DNA from: an uncultured Lachnospiraceae bacterium
GTDB lineage: Bacteria; Bacillota; Clostridia; Lachnospirales; Lachnospiraceae
Reading direction: 5' to 3'
Assembly (NCBI GenBank): GCA_910588815.1
Contig: CAJUQY010000013.1
Coordinates: 1-64,000, forward strand
DNA length: 64,000 bases
This document shows, one piece after another, positions 41,375 through 49,908 of this stretch. Below the pieces are notes generated by a model, which searched no databases, had not been told where the DNA came from, and saw nothing but the letters and a program-made list of their open reading frames with translations. Made by a program: the position numbers and the translations under genes. Within the stretch, counting starts at the first letter, position 1. Every line of letters starts with the position of its first letter.

Positions 41375-42367
41375 ATGAAAAAATGTAAAATGATCCAAAC
41401 AACGGTTTTTTTCTTTGCCGGCCTCTTTCTCTTAAGCGGCTGCGGCGAAAAGCCCCCTGCCAAAGACGGCCAGGAAACTCAAACTACAGAATTGACGCAG
41501 GAGCCGTCCACCCGGCAAGAGCCGGAACCTTCGGCCGATCCCGCAGACCCCGGTGAATCTGCCGCCGCGACTCCCGCCCCGGCCGCCATGCGGCTGGCCC
41601 CCGGAGAGACCATCGACTATGGCACCCCGGAAGAGGGCGCCATGCGGGCCATGACCCTGGCAGATGCGGACGGCAACCTTTACTATGTAGATGTCAATAT
41701 GGGAACCTTCTTCACTGCTCCCATCCCTGAGGATCTTACGGATGCCGAGGGAAATCCCCTTACGCCAGACGCAGTAAAAGCCGGGTGCGTGGTGGATATT
41801 TACGGAAACGGCATGATGCTGGAAAGCTATCCCGGCCAGTATCCGGGCACCACCAAAATGGTTTTGGTCCGGGAAGGCGCTGCGGAGGATGCCGCTCCCT
41901 ACCAATATCTGGTCGACGAAATCTCCTCACCGGCAGACCCTGCCGAGCCGCCTTCCATGAATGCGGAGTACCGGACCGAGCTGGCTGTCGCCACAATCGC
42001 CCTGACCAGAGGAAATTACGAGTGGAACTATGTGGACGAAAACGGAGAAAACCAGCACGTGACTGCCTGCGGCTCCCATATCCTGGCGTGGCCGGAATTA
42101 AACGATATCCGCATTGATGAGTCCGCTCCCAAAGGGCTGGAGCTGACCCTCTCTTCTTTCCGCAAGCCTCAGTCGGTCGCCGTCACCAGATTTCCTCTGG
42201 AACTGTGGAAAAAGGAAGCTTCTTCTGAGGACGGCAGTTCTGGCGAAGCCGTAGCCGTCCAGGATTCCGAAACCGGCTACACGATGACGGCAGAAGCCGG
42301 ATACGTCTACCTGGTAGAGGCCAAATGGGAAGAAGGACAGGCGGAATTCGGTTTCTATACGAAATAA
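41375..42367 (+). CDS. Uncharacterised lipoprotein
   Basis: A 330-residue exported protein. MKKCKMIQTTVFFFAGLFLL then SGC gives a signal peptide with lipobox (LSGC), so it is likely lipid-anchored on the outer face of the membrane. A linker of about 45 residues rich in Glu, Thr, Pro and Ala follows. The first folded part reads YYVDVNMGTFFTAPIPEDLT, KAGCVVDIYGNGMMLESYPG, like DUF3221-type small beta domains. The second part (LTLSSFRKPQSVAVTRFPLE; TAEAGYVYLVEAKWEEG) looks like an all-beta fold. I recognise no enzyme motif. GGAGG lies 6 bases before the ATG. It has its own promoter. Confidence 0.8.
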   Translation: MKKCKMIQTTVFFFAGLFLLSGCGEKPPAKDGQETQTTELTQEPSTRQEPEPSADPADPGESAAATPAPAAMRLAPGETIDYGTPEEGAMRAMTLADADGNLYYVDVNMGTFFTAPIPEDLTDAEGNPLTPDAVKAGCVVDIYGNGMMLESYPGQYPGTTKMVLVREGAAEDAAPYQYLVDEISSPADPAEPPSMNAEYRTELAVATIALTRGNYEWNYVDENGENQHVTACGSHILAWPELNDIRIDESAPKGLELTLSSFRKPQSVAVTRFPLELWKKEASSEDGSSGEAVAVQDSETGYTMTAEAGYVYLVEAKWEEGQAEFGFYTK

Positions 42368-42462
42368 TCTGTGCCAAATAAACGAAATCACTCTAGGAAA
42401 GCCGGAGAATCCATGATATACTGAAAATTACCATTATTACTGTACAGAAACGAGGAATGATC

Positions 42463-43398
42463 ATGGATAAAAAACGGATTGTGGTCGCCCTGGGCAGAAA
42501 TGCCTTCGGTATCCTGTTCCCGGAGCAGAAAAAAGCCGTGGCCAAGGCAGCATGCGCCATCGCCGATCTGGTGGAAGAAAAATATCAGATCGCCATCACC
42601 TTCAGCAATGGCCCCCAGGTCGGCATGATTCACACGGCCATGACGGAGTTTGCCCGCCTTTCCCCGGAATACACCGTGGCGCCTATGTCGGTTTGCGGCG
42701 CGTTGAGCCAGGGGTATATCGGCTATGACCTGCAAAATGCCATCCGGACAGAACTGTTAAACCGCGGAATTTTCAAACCGGTATCCACCATCATCACCCA
42801 GGTGCGGGTGGACCCTTTTGATGAAGCATTCGGTGAACCCACCAAGGTCATCGGCCGTTATATGAGCGAGGACGAGGCCCGCGCCGAGACGGCCAAGGGA
42901 AATTATGTCGTCAGGGAGGAACAGGGCTACCGCCGTATCGTGGCGGCTCCGAAGCCCATTGACATCTATGAGATCGATGCGGTCCGGGCATTGCTGGATG
43001 CCGATCAGTTGGTGATCGCCGGAGGCGGAGGCGGGATTCCCGTCCTCCAGCAAGGCACCCGCCTGAAAGGCGCCAGTGCCGTGATCGAAAAGGATCTGAC
43101 GGCCGCACGTATGGCAGACATGGCAGATGCCGACGGTCTTTTGTTCCTCACCGGAACGGAAAAGGCCGCCATCCATTACGGACAGCCGGGCGAAACCTTC
43201 CTGGACAGGCTCACTGTCTCTGAAGCCCGCGCCTATATGGAGCAGGGCCAGTTTGAAGCAGGCTCCATGCTTCCCAAAATCGAAGCCTCCGTGGAGTTTG
43301 TCTCCTCCAGGCCAGGGCGAAAAGCCGTTATCACAGACCTGTCTAAGGCGAAGGATGCTATGGCGGGGAAAACGGGAACGCAGATCACGGCAGAGTAA
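42463..43398 (+). CDS. arcC: Carbamate kinase family protein
   Basis: A 311-residue amino-acid kinase of the carbamate kinase family, which makes ATP from carbamoyl phosphate in fermentation. Family blocks are FSNGPQVGMIHTAM, MSVCGALSQGYIGYDLQNAI, IAGGGGGIPVLQ and GSMLPKIEASVEFV. The first glycine motif is GRNAFG instead of the usual GGNAL, an Arg beside the phosphate loop. No arginine deiminase or ornithine carbamoyltransferase gene is next to it, so the source of carbamoyl phosphate is unclear. GAGGA fits ATG 42463 better than the ATG at 42457. A terminator follows. Confidence 0.85.
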   Translation: MDKKRIVVALGRNAFGILFPEQKKAVAKAACAIADLVEEKYQIAITFSNGPQVGMIHTAMTEFARLSPEYTVAPMSVCGALSQGYIGYDLQNAIRTELLNRGIFKPVSTIITQVRVDPFDEAFGEPTKVIGRYMSEDEARAETAKGNYVVREEQGYRRIVAAPKPIDIYEIDAVRALLDADQLVIAGGGGGIPVLQQGTRLKGASAVIEKDLTAARMADMADADGLLFLTGTEKAAIHYGQPGETFLDRLTVSEARAYMEQGQFEAGSMLPKIEASVEFVSSRPGRKAVITDLSKAKDAMAGKTGTQITAE

Positions 43399-43491
43399 AG
43401 ATGTGATTGGAAATGTGGTTTCAGTCTAACAGACACATTATGCTTTGTCAATAAAATTTCTCTTAACTGTTTCTAAATGAAATATTAGCCG

Positions 43492-43533
43492 AAAAGGAAC
43501 CGCTGCCAGTCTGGACAACGGTTCCTTTTTTCT
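43492..43533 (+). terminator. Terminator after the carbamate kinase gene
   Basis: AAAAGGAACCG (43492-43502) pairs with CGGTTCCTTTT (43519-43529), followed by TTTCTC. The 16-base loop is large but the stem is perfect. Confidence 0.85.
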
Positions 43534-43568
43534 CAAAAATCATAAGGAATTCTGGCAAAAAAGTCTTC

Positions 43569-43680
43569 CTAAATCCCCACCGGGATTTCTTTATCAAAAG
43601 AATACGCTTCCATATTATCCTGTTCAAAGCTACAGACGATCACCATACGCCTGTCCGGACCGCCCGTTCTCCGTCCTTAA
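43569..43680 (-). pseudogene. Possible 3' remnant of a lost gene
   Basis: A minus-strand frame reads RRMVIVCSFEQDNMEAYSFD then KEIPVGI and a stop at 43569. The block resembles the C-terminal beta domain of GH13 enzymes (for instance VVLNFS.....F.IP in alpha-glucosidases), but only about 30 residues are left and no start is found. It lies just downstream of the methyltransferase gene. Family assignment is weak. Confidence 0.25.
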
Positions 43681-43687
43681 TGATATT

Positions 43688-44893
43688 TTACTTTTCCTCA
43701 CACACCTGGAAAATATAAAATTTCAGATAATAGGACTCCTCTGCGGCCCACAAAATCGGATGATCCGGAGCCTGAGTCCGGTATTCCACCTGGCGGAGAC
43801 GTTTATGGACGTTATTCGCCGCCTGGCCAATGGTCTTTGTGAACAGCCCGTAATCCATAAAATGAGAGCAGGAGCAGGTGGCCAGATAGCCTCCGTCCTT
43901 CACAAGCTTCATGGCCCTCAGATTGATCTCCCGGTAGCCCTTCACCGCGTTCCTGACAGAATTTCTCGACTTGGTGAAGGCCGGCGGGTCTAAAATCACC
44001 AGATCAAATTGTTCTCCCTCCCGTTCCAGCTTCGGAAGCAATTCAAAGACATCCGCGCAGAGAAACTCCACCCGCCTCTCCAGATGGTTTAGGGCGGCAT
44101 TCTCTCCGGCCAGCGCCACGGCCCCCTCCGAGGCATCCACCCCAAGCACATGGGAAGCTCCGGCCAGTCCCGCATTCAGCGCAAAAGAACCCGTGTGGGT
44201 AAAGCAGTCCAAAACCCTGGCGCCGGGGCAAAGTTTTTTGACCGCCCTCCGGTTGTATTTCTGATCCAGGAAAAAGCCCGTCTTCTGCCCTTCCGCCACG
44301 TCCACCAGATAGCGGACGCCGTTTTCCCCAATCTCCACCTTCGTATCAAAGGGGGTGTCCAAAAAACCCTTGATCCGCTCCATCCCTTCCTGTTCCCGCA
44401 CCTTCGCGTCGCTTCTCTCATAAACGCCGCGGATTTGGATTCCGTCCTCCGCCATCAGTTCTTTTAAGACCTCAACAATCAGAAGCTTAAACCGGTCAAT
44501 CCCAAGCGCCAGAGACTGAACCACCAGCACATCGGAAAACTTGTCCACCACCAGGCCCGGAAGGAAGTCTGCCTCTCCGAAAATGACCCGGCAGCTTCCC
44601 ACATCATCCATGACCCGCTTCCGGTATTCCCAGGCATTTTTTACCCGCAGGCGGATGAACGCCTCATCCACCTCCTGGGCCGTATTCCTCGTCATCATGC
44701 GCACCAGCAGTTTGGATTTCCGGTTAATAAAACCCCTGCCCAGAGGATAGCCGTCAAAATCATGGACCAGCACTATGTCTCCATCGGAAAAATTCCCGAC
44801 AACGCTCTCCACCTCATTATCATAAATCCACGGACCTCCTGTCTTCACAGCGCGTCCTCCACCCTTTTTCAAGGTTACGATCCCATTTTCCAT
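43688..44893 (-). CDS. rlmI: RlmI-like 23S rRNA (cytosine-C5)-methyltransferase
   Basis: A 401-residue class I methyltransferase with an N-terminal PUA domain (LKKGGGRAVKTGGPWIYDNE, GYPLGRGFINRKSKLLVRMM) and a Rossmann domain. SAM motif I is VLDCFTHTGSFALNAGLAG, followed by VLGVDAS and the catalytic-side block DLVILDPPAFTKSRNSVRNA. This matches RlmI/YccW, which methylates C1962 of 23S rRNA. Whether this member modifies the same base is inferred. The ATG has only a weak ribosome site (AGAAAAG). Confidence 0.9.
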   Translation of the reverse strand: MENGIVTLKKGGGRAVKTGGPWIYDNEVESVVGNFSDGDIVLVHDFDGYPLGRGFINRKSKLLVRMMTRNTAQEVDEAFIRLRVKNAWEYRKRVMDDVGSCRVIFGEADFLPGLVVDKFSDVLVVQSLALGIDRFKLLIVEVLKELMAEDGIQIRGVYERSDAKVREQEGMERIKGFLDTPFDTKVEIGENGVRYLVDVAEGQKTGFFLDQKYNRRAVKKLCPGARVLDCFTHTGSFALNAGLAGASHVLGVDASEGAVALAGENAALNHLERRVEFLCADVFELLPKLEREGEQFDLVILDPPAFTKSRNSVRNAVKGYREINLRAMKLVKDGGYLATCSCSHFMDYGLFTKTIGQAANNVHKRLRQVEYRTQAPDHPILWAAEESYYLKFYIFQVCEEK

Positions 44894-44961
44894 CTTTTCT
44901 CATGCCTCCACGTCCTGCAATCTGATTACTGTCCCTATGCCTTCACCAGGATACCATCTGC

Positions 44962-45858
44962 TCACAATCCCTCCCCGTCAAAAGCAGGGATAAAGCTCTC
45001 TTCGGCCGTTTCCCCTTCCTGAATAAATCCGTTTTCCACCCCCAGGGACAGAGCATAATCCACCAGGCGCCCGTACTCCCGTTTCGTCACCCTCCGGCCA
45101 ATCTCCGGAAAGGCCCTCCGCACCTGAGGAAGGGGCGTGTACTGATTCATAAGACTCATATACACCTGATTTCCATAGGCCTCATACAAATATTTTACCA
45201 CGGCCTTCGCATTTTTTAAATGGCCCGGGAGCAGAAGATGACGGACAATCACCCCTTTTGTCATCATGCCCTGTTCATCGAAAACGTTCTCTCCTTTTGT
45301 CTGCCGGACCATCTCCCGGACTGCGGCCTTCGCCATCTCCGGATAATCGGACGCCTTTGAATAGCGGGCCGCCATGTCATGATCCATATATTTAAAATCC
45401 GTCAGATAAATATCCACGATTCCTTCCAAAAGCCCCAATGTCTCTGCCTTTTCATAGCCGCCGCAATTATAGACAATGGGGATGGAAAGTCCCCGCTCCC
45501 TGGCTGCTTTCACGGCCCGGATAATTTCCGATGTATAGTGGGTGGGCGTCACCAGATTGATATTGGCCGCCGCTTTTTCCTGCAGCTCCAAGAAAATCTC
45601 CGAAAGCCGTTCTGTGGAAATCCGTTTTCCCGCTTCCCCACGGGAAAGGCGGTAATTCTGGCAGTAGCAGCAACGCAGCGGACAGCCGGCAAAAAACACC
45701 GTTCCGGAACCTGTCTCTCCTGAAATGCAGGGTTCCTCCCACATATGGAGGGCCGCCCTGGCTGCCATAACGCCCTCGCCGGAAGCCTGACACACTCCTC
45801 GCTGTCCCCTTTTCCTGTCCACATCACAATCCCTGGGGCAAAGTCTGCATCCTTCCAT
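44962..45858 (-). CDS. Radical SAM protein, PflA/PflX family
   Basis: A 298-residue radical SAM protein. The cluster motif CxxxCxxC is seen in GCPLRCCYCQN. The N-terminus has four further cysteines (GCRLCPRDCDVDRKRGQRGV then C), a pattern of the PflX/'uncharacterised Fe-S protein' branch, suggesting a second iron-sulfur cluster. TPTHYTSEIIRAVKAARERG and YNCGGYEKAETL are family blocks. Members resemble pyruvate formate-lyase activating enzymes, but no glycyl-radical enzyme gene is nearby, so the target is unknown. AGGGAG lies 8 bases before ATG 45858; the frame upstream of it is probably not used. Confidence 0.88.
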   Translation of the reverse strand: MEGCRLCPRDCDVDRKRGQRGVCQASGEGVMAARAALHMWEEPCISGETGSGTVFFAGCPLRCCYCQNYRLSRGEAGKRISTERLSEIFLELQEKAAANINLVTPTHYTSEIIRAVKAARERGLSIPIVYNCGGYEKAETLGLLEGIVDIYLTDFKYMDHDMAARYSKASDYPEMAKAAVREMVRQTKGENVFDEQGMMTKGVIVRHLLLPGHLKNAKAVVKYLYEAYGNQVYMSLMNQYTPLPQVRRAFPEIGRRVTKREYGRLVDYALSLGVENGFIQEGETAEESFIPAFDGEGL

Positions 45859-45927
45859 CCCAAATTCTCCCTTATTACCCTTAGTTTTCATATTATATTT
45901 GTTCTCAAAACACACTGAGCGCACGAA

Positions 45928-45974
45928 AGCTGTCCGTACCGATGCGGCGTTTCGCCGCATCGGCAGAGACAGCT
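45928..45974. repeat. Strong hairpin between cyuA and the radical SAM gene
   Basis: CCGATGCGGCG and CGCCGCATCGG form a perfect inner stem with a TTT-C loop, and outer AGCTGTC/GACAGCT extend it. It lies in the 226-base gap after the cysteine desulfidase gene and could end that operon's transcript, though no clear T run follows. Confidence 0.6.
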
Positions 45975-46019
45975 CCCTTTCCCTTATTTTAATTACCTTC
46001 CCCTAAAGAGAGTATTGTG

Positions 46020-46041
46020 AACGACAAATTATTTTGTCGTT
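46020..46041. repeat. Short palindrome shared with element C
   Basis: AACGACAAA and TTTGTCGTT flank ATAA (minus strand), a perfect 9-base stem. The same core, with GTCAACG before it, forms the left hairpin of the element at 27436-27582. It lies 44 bases after the cyuA stop. Confidence 0.65.
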
Positions 46042-46084
46042 GACCATATGTACGGTGACTCCCCAATCACCCTACAAAAAACCT

Positions 46085-47353
46085 TTATTTCCCCAGCATG
46101 ATATTCAGGATCTCCACGTCGGTTCCCTTCATCCCAACACGGCCCATTCTTCCGATATTCTGGATGGTCTGTTCCATATCCTCCACCACCATGCCTTCGC
46201 CGGGCTTGAAATTATGCCCTCTCTTTGCCATCTCATACCCCAAAAGGCCGGCCTCCACCGAGCTGGCAATCTTGGCCGCACAGGAGGATTTCGCTCCGTC
46301 GCACACCATGCCGCCGACATTGCAGATGGCATTGATAATCGTGTGTCCGATAACCTCCAAAGAAGCTCCGTCAATGTAGGCGATACCGCACGCAGCAGAG
46401 CAGCCTGCGCTGACCGCACCGCAGTAAGCGGAGAGATTTCCAATATAGCGTTTTTGATGAAGCGACAGAAGGTTGGCCAGAGTCAGGGCCCTGAGAAGTT
46501 TCTCCTCGGAGCATTTCACCTCGTTCGCATATTCCAATATGGGCATGCTGACCGTAATTCCCTGATTGCCGCTGCCGGAATTGATGACCACCGGCAGGGC
46601 GCATCCGCTCATACGGGCGTCGGAACCTGCTGCTGCTGCTGCTTTTGCCCTCACCTTCCAGTCCGAATCTCCGTGAACTTCAAGGAGTGTCCGTCCGATC
46701 TGAGCTCCCCACGGATTCTTGAGACCTTCCTCGGAGATCGCCTTATTATATTTCAGCTGTCTCTCCAGAACGCCTCTGACATCTTCCAGCTCCACTGTGT
46801 TCGCGAACTCATAGATGTCCTTTAAATTCAACTGGCTCTTATCGCCCTGAGAACCTGCCTCAATATCATCCTGGGCAAAAAGGATTTCTCCGTTTTTCTC
46901 GATCCTGGAAATGTGGTTATGCTTCGTCTTAAGCTCCACCAGCGCCTTATCCTCTCCCGCAAACACCTCCGCGCGGATATAAAGATTTTCCTCGCCTTCC
47001 ACCAGATGGCAGTCGCACATGCCCGACTTCACCAGTTCCCTGGTCTTTTCAATCTGTTCCTCGGTCACGCTGTTCACCACTTCCAGCTCCAGATCTTCTC
47101 TGCCGCCGACGACGCCTAAAACCGCCGCCACGTCAATACCGAGCTGGCCGCCAGAATTGGGAACCACAACGCCCTTCACATTTTTCACAATGTTTCCACT
47201 GCAGTACATATCCATGCGTTCCGGCATCTTTCCCAATACCGCCCTTGCCTTGGCTGCTGCAAACGCCACGGCAATGGGCTCCGTACACCCCATGGCCGGC
47301 AACAGCTCTGCCTTCAAGATCGTCAGATAGTTGTCGTAAATTTTCCTTTCCAT
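46085..47353 (-). CDS. cyuA: L-cysteine desulfidase CyuA
   Basis: A 422-residue member of the UPF0597 / CyuA family, [4Fe-4S] enzymes that break L-cysteine into pyruvate, ammonia and sulfide. Family marks are AMGCTEPIAVAFAAAKARAV (Cys 23), VVINSGSGNQGITVSMPI, SAYCGAVSAGCSAACGIAYI and GGMVCDGAKSSCAAKIASSV with the cluster cysteines. It follows livF by 38 bases on the same strand, so it is the last gene of the amino-acid transporter operon. That arrangement ties the transporter to cysteine or a cysteine precursor. Confidence 0.93.
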   Translation of the reverse strand: MERKIYDNYLTILKAELLPAMGCTEPIAVAFAAAKARAVLGKMPERMDMYCSGNIVKNVKGVVVPNSGGQLGIDVAAVLGVVGGREDLELEVVNSVTEEQIEKTRELVKSGMCDCHLVEGEENLYIRAEVFAGEDKALVELKTKHNHISRIEKNGEILFAQDDIEAGSQGDKSQLNLKDIYEFANTVELEDVRGVLERQLKYNKAISEEGLKNPWGAQIGRTLLEVHGDSDWKVRAKAAAAAGSDARMSGCALPVVINSGSGNQGITVSMPILEYANEVKCSEEKLLRALTLANLLSLHQKRYIGNLSAYCGAVSAGCSAACGIAYIDGASLEVIGHTIINAICNVGGMVCDGAKSSCAAKIASSVEAGLLGYEMAKRGHNFKPGEGMVVEDMEQTIQNIGRMGRVGMKGTDVEILNIMLGK

Positions 47354-47391
47354 CCTTTAATTCCTTTTCTTTCCTTTCATCTTCTTTGTCT

Positions 47392-48117
47392 TTATGCACC
47401 GAGATAGGCTTTCTTCACCTCAGGATTCACAAGAAGCTCCTGTCCTGTGCCCTGGAGAGTAATATTTCCGGTTTCCAATACATAACCGCGGTCTGCGATT
47501 GAAAGGGCCACCGAAGCGTTCTGCTCAATCAGAAGGATCGTCTTACCCATGTCGCGGACTTTTTTGATCAGCTCAAAAATGTCCTCAATCACGATGGGAG
47601 CAAGGCCCAGGGACGGCTCGTCAAGCATAACAATATCCGGATCCATCATGAGGCCCCTGGCGATGGCAAGCATCTGCTGCTCGCCGCCGGACAGGCTTCC
47701 GCCGGCCTGCTTGTAACGCTCCTTAAGCCTGGGGAACAGGGTGTACTGCTCCTCCACCAGTTCGTCAAAACGGGCCTTGGTCAGGCTCTTATTGCCGAGC
47801 GCTCCCGCCCGGAGATTTTCATATACCGTCAGGGCGGGGAAAATCTTCCGGCCCTCCGGCACATGGCACATGCCCATGTGCACGATCTTGTTGGGCGCCG
47901 TCTTGGTGATGTCCTGCCCCTTGAAGGTGATCTTGCTTCCGGGGCGCTTCTCCACCAGTCCGGAGATGGCCATCAGGGTCGTCGTCTTGCCGGCTCCGTT
48001 GGATCCGATCAGGGTCACGATCTCGCCTTTATTGATCTCCAGATTGATGTTGCTCAGTGCGATAATGTATCCGTAGTTTACAGCCAGGTTTTCCACCTTC
48101 AAAATCGTCTCAGCCAT
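47392..48117 (-). CDS. livF: LIV-type amino-acid ABC transporter ATP-binding protein LivF
   Basis: A 241-residue ABC ATPase with Walker A GSNGAGKTTTL, signature LSGGEQQMLAIARGL and Walker B DIVMLDEPSLGLAP. ILLIEQNASVALSIADRGYV, the LivF-specific H-loop region, is clear. Its start overlaps the livG stop by 8 bases. With LivG it drives the LivHM permease. Annotation as branched-chain amino-acid uptake comes from the family; here the neighbours suggest cysteine-related ligands. Confidence 0.93.
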   Translation of the reverse strand: MAETILKVENLAVNYGYIIALSNINLEINKGEIVTLIGSNGAGKTTTLMAISGLVEKRPGSKITFKGQDITKTAPNKIVHMGMCHVPEGRKIFPALTVYENLRAGALGNKSLTKARFDELVEEQYTLFPRLKERYKQAGGSLSGGEQQMLAIARGLMMDPDIVMLDEPSLGLAPIVIEDIFELIKKVRDMGKTILLIEQNASVALSIADRGYVLETGNITLQGTGQELLVNPEVKKAYLGA

Positions 48118-48910
48118 TTACCTTCACCGCCTCTCCTGCCACGATGCCCTTGCCAAAGTAGGCTTCCTGCACTTGCTGGTTGGACTTGATCTCATCGGGA
48201 GTTCCCTCGCAGAGCTTCTGGCCGAAGTTTAAGACCAGGATCCTGTTGCAGGAATTCATAATGAATTTCATATCATGCTCGATTACCGCAATGGTGTAGC
48301 CCTTGCTGTTAAGCATCTTGATAAACTCCATCAGAGACGCCGTCTCGTTGGGGTTCATGCCGGCCGCCGGCTCGTCGAGAAGAAGGATCACCGGATCAAG
48401 GGCCAGTGCGCGGGCGATTTCCACCTTCCGCTGCATGCCGTAGGCCAGGTTTCCGGCCATGGTGTCTTTGAAATCCGCCAGTCCGATGGACTCCAAAATC
48501 TCCAGGCTCTTCTCCACCGCATATTTCTCGTCTTCTTTATACCTCTTGGTATGAAGAATCGCATCCGCCATGTTGGTCTTGGTCTTGGTGTGGCAGCCGA
48601 TCTTTACATTGTCCAAAACGCTCATGAACTTAAATAACTGAAGGTTCTGGAAGGTTCTCGCCATCTTCTTCCTGGCGATCTTATCGGGAGCCATCTTTGT
48701 GATATTCTCTCCCTGAAGGAAAATCTCTCCCTTGGTGGGCGCGTACACACCGGTACACATATTGAAGAAAGTGGTCTTACCGGCTCCGTTGGGGCCGATG
48801 ATGCCGAAAATGTCGCCCTTCTGGACCTGCATATCCACGGCTTCCACAGCCTTCAAACCGCCGAAATACTTGCAGATGCCTTTTGCTTCCAATACGGGAA
48901 CTTCACTCAT
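48110..48910 (-). CDS. livG: LIV-type amino-acid ABC transporter ATP-binding protein LivG
   Basis: A 266-residue ABC ATPase of the LivG type: Walker A GPNGAGKTTFFNMCTG, signature YGMQRKVEIARAL (LivG-specific form) and Walker B VILLLDEPAAGMNPNET. The frame opens earlier, but ATG 48910 follows GGGGGAG and overlaps the livM stop as ATGA. It probably pairs with LivF as a heterodimer. Confidence 0.93.
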   Translation of the reverse strand: MSEVPVLEAKGICKYFGGLKAVEAVDMQVQKGDIFGIIGPNGAGKTTFFNMCTGVYAPTKGEIFLQGENITKMAPDKIARKKMARTFQNLQLFKFMSVLDNVKIGCHTKTKTNMADAILHTKRYKEDEKYAVEKSLEILESIGLADFKDTMAGNLAYGMQRKVEIARALALDPVILLLDEPAAGMNPNETASLMEFIKMLNSKGYTIAVIEHDMKFIMNSCNRILVLNFGQKLCEGTPDEIKSNQQVQEAYFGKGIVAGEAVKVNG

Positions 48911-49908
48911 TTCGCTTCTCCCCCTTTCTTCTTCTCTTCCTTCACCTTTATCTTGCCGCCGGCCAGCATGGAGTTGGATGCACCCATGAGACCCTGGGGC
49001 CGTACCCACATCATGAAGATGATGAGCAGCGCATAGATCACGTATCTCCAGCTCTCCAGGAAACGGAGGGCCTCCGTCAGCACCGTGACCACCACGGAAC
49101 CAAGGATCGGGCCCGCCAGAGTACCCTGGCCGCCGAGAACCACCATGGCCAGCACGTTGAAGCCGGTGTCCGTCGTGAACTGGGAAGCCTCGATGTAGTT
49201 CACGAAAGGTGCGTAGGCCACGCCGATGACACCCGCCCAGAAGGCGCCGTACATGAAGTTGGTGGACTTATAACGGCTGGTCTCCACGCCCAGGGACTTG
49301 GATGCAATCTCATCCTCACGGATGGACATCCAGGCACGTCCCACACGGGATTTTAATACCCGGTTCGTCACGAACAGGAACAAAATCAAAAGTCCCAGGA
49401 AAATATAGTAATAATTCTGAGGCTTGAACATATCCACCCCAAAAAACTCCGGATAGGGGATCTGCTTGATTCCCATGGAGCCGCCCGTCACCGGCTCCCA
49501 GGTCTGGGCGATGATGCGGATAATCTCCGAGGCGCCCAGGGTGACGATGGACAGGTAGATACCGGAAAGCCTTAAGGTCGGAAGGCTTACGATAAAGCCC
49601 ACCAGTGCGGCCATGAGGCCGCCCACGATCAAAAGGGGCCAGAAGCTGATGCCGAAGTTCTTGGCCAGAGCCGCACCGGTATAGGCGCCGATGGCGAAGA
49701 AACCCGCCTGGCCCAGACAGAACTGTCCGCTGTAGCCGTTGATGGCGTTCAAGGAGCCCGCCAGCGTCGCATACATCATAATGTTGCACAGATAACGGAT
49801 GTACAGCGTCTTCTTGATGACGAAGGGCAGAATGGCCAGCACCGCCGCCAGAACGATCAAAATGATCACCTTGTATTTCTCATAAAATGCTTTTGCCTGC
49901 TGCATCAT
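48907..49908 (-). CDS. livM: LIV-type amino-acid ABC transporter permease LivM
   Basis: A 333-residue permease with about nine to ten membrane segments. NGYSGQFCLGQAGFFAIGAY is the LivM hallmark; SRVGRAWMSIREDEIASKSL is the EAA-like loop that meets the ATPase; VLGGQGTLAGPILGSVV is also typical. Two ATGs (49908, 49905) are next to each other; the livH stop overlaps them. Confidence 0.93.
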   Translation of the reverse strand: MMQQAKAFYEKYKVIILIVLAAVLAILPFVIKKTLYIRYLCNIMMYATLAGSLNAINGYSGQFCLGQAGFFAIGAYTGAALAKNFGISFWPLLIVGGLMAALVGFIVSLPTLRLSGIYLSIVTLGASEIIRIIAQTWEPVTGGSMGIKQIPYPEFFGVDMFKPQNYYYIFLGLLILFLFVTNRVLKSRVGRAWMSIREDEIASKSLGVETSRYKSTNFMYGAFWAGVIGVAYAPFVNYIEASQFTTDTGFNVLAMVVLGGQGTLAGPILGSVVVTVLTEALRFLESWRYVIYALLIIFMMWVRPQGLMGASNSMLAGGKIKVKEEKKKGGEAK

